Source of the DNA: Variovorax sp. JS1663
GTDB lineage: Bacteria; Pseudomonadota; Gammaproteobacteria; Burkholderiales; Burkholderiaceae_C
Assembly (NCBI RefSeq): GCF_002157355.1
Contig: NZ_LYMK01000038.1
Coordinates: 1 to 64,000, forward strand
Reading direction: 5' to 3'
Length of the DNA: 64,000 bases
The notes beneath the pieces are model-generated. The model saw only the letters and a program-made list of their open reading frames with translations. It had not been told where the DNA came from and did no database searches. Position 1 is the stretch's first letter; every line of letters starts with the position of its first letter. Made by a program: the position numbers and the translations under genes. This document shows, one piece after another, positions 63,905 to 64,000 of the stretch.

Positions 63905-64000
63905 ATGACACGACCAAGAAAGCCGATCCATCTTGTGAAGCGCCTGCCGCGGGTGGATGGCTATCGTGCAGGGCACGGCGGCCGTCAGTCCATCGTGATG
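63905..64000 (+). CDS. Possible start of a gene running off the window
   Basis: A frame from ATG 63905 is open to the window end (32 codons, basic, beginning MTRPRKPIHLVKRL). No RBS or domain is visible. It would be divergent from the quinone oxidoreductase across an operator. It may equally be chance. Confidence 0.2.
   Translation, partial: MTRPRKPIHLVKRLPRVDGYRAGHGGRQSIVM

Overview
The window is high-GC, densely coded bacterial chromosome. Several traits point to the Burkholderiales, most likely a Variovorax-like member of the Comamonadaceae: many orphan Bug/TctC periplasmic receptors, an HU protein with a lysine/alanine-rich tail, single-lipoyl AceF plus lipoyl-fused LpdA, a PHB operon and GC-rich palindromic repeats. 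This placement is inference from content and style; there is no rRNA here to confirm it. I saw no tRNA, rRNA, CRISPR array, prophage or intact insertion sequence.

Left part (1-13.6 kb). A signalling operon (2-3203) runs from the end of a gene that starts outside the window through an Hpt protein, a receiver-cyclase, a membrane protein with a cyclic-nucleotide-binding domain and a secreted protein. A nitroaromatic module follows: a hydroxylaminobenzoate lyase-like gene and a nitroreductase (pnbB/pnbA-like), then a complete branched-chain-type ABC importer with a fused permease-ATPase and a convergent Crp/Fnr regulator. Two GTA-N8-TAC palindromes precede the two transcription units, and the regulator has an NtcA-like recognition helix. 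After an HU gene comes a nitric-oxide defence pair, hmp and norR, with three NorR-type sites and a sigma-54 promoter between them.

Central part (13.7-31.8 kb). Eleven genes lie head to tail: aceE, aceF, lpdA, maeB, dctA, an NDH-2-like dehydrogenase, phaC, phaA, phaB, dctB, dctD. They spell a route from C4-dicarboxylate uptake through malic enzyme and pyruvate dehydrogenase to acetyl-CoA and polyhydroxybutyrate. A consensus sigma-54 promoter sits before aceE, and the sigma-54 activator DctD is at the far end. A convergent diguanylate cyclase closes the block.

Right part (32.9-64 kb). This is a large catabolic island for an unidentified CoA-activated substrate. It holds a phthalate-type Rieske oxygenase and its reductase, a P5betaR-like reductase, a TIM-barrel isomerase-like protein, a cysteine-less thiolase-like protein with a DUF35 partner, two SDR/crotonase/MaoC genes sets, an aldehyde dehydrogenase with a second Liv-type importer, a hydroxyisobutyrate dehydrogenase-like enzyme, three intact Bug receptors, an LvaAB-like 4-hydroxyacyl-CoA kinase pair, a nitronate monooxygenase-like flavoprotein, a CoA ligase and two adjacent acyl-CoA dehydrogenases. 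A FadR-type GntR regulator lies near the end. TGGT-N3-ACCA palindromes, the FadR/PdhR-type operator, occur in five promoter regions, which suggests one local regulon. Between 51.8 and 53.8 kb two genes are deletion-scarred remnants, so the island has been rearranged.
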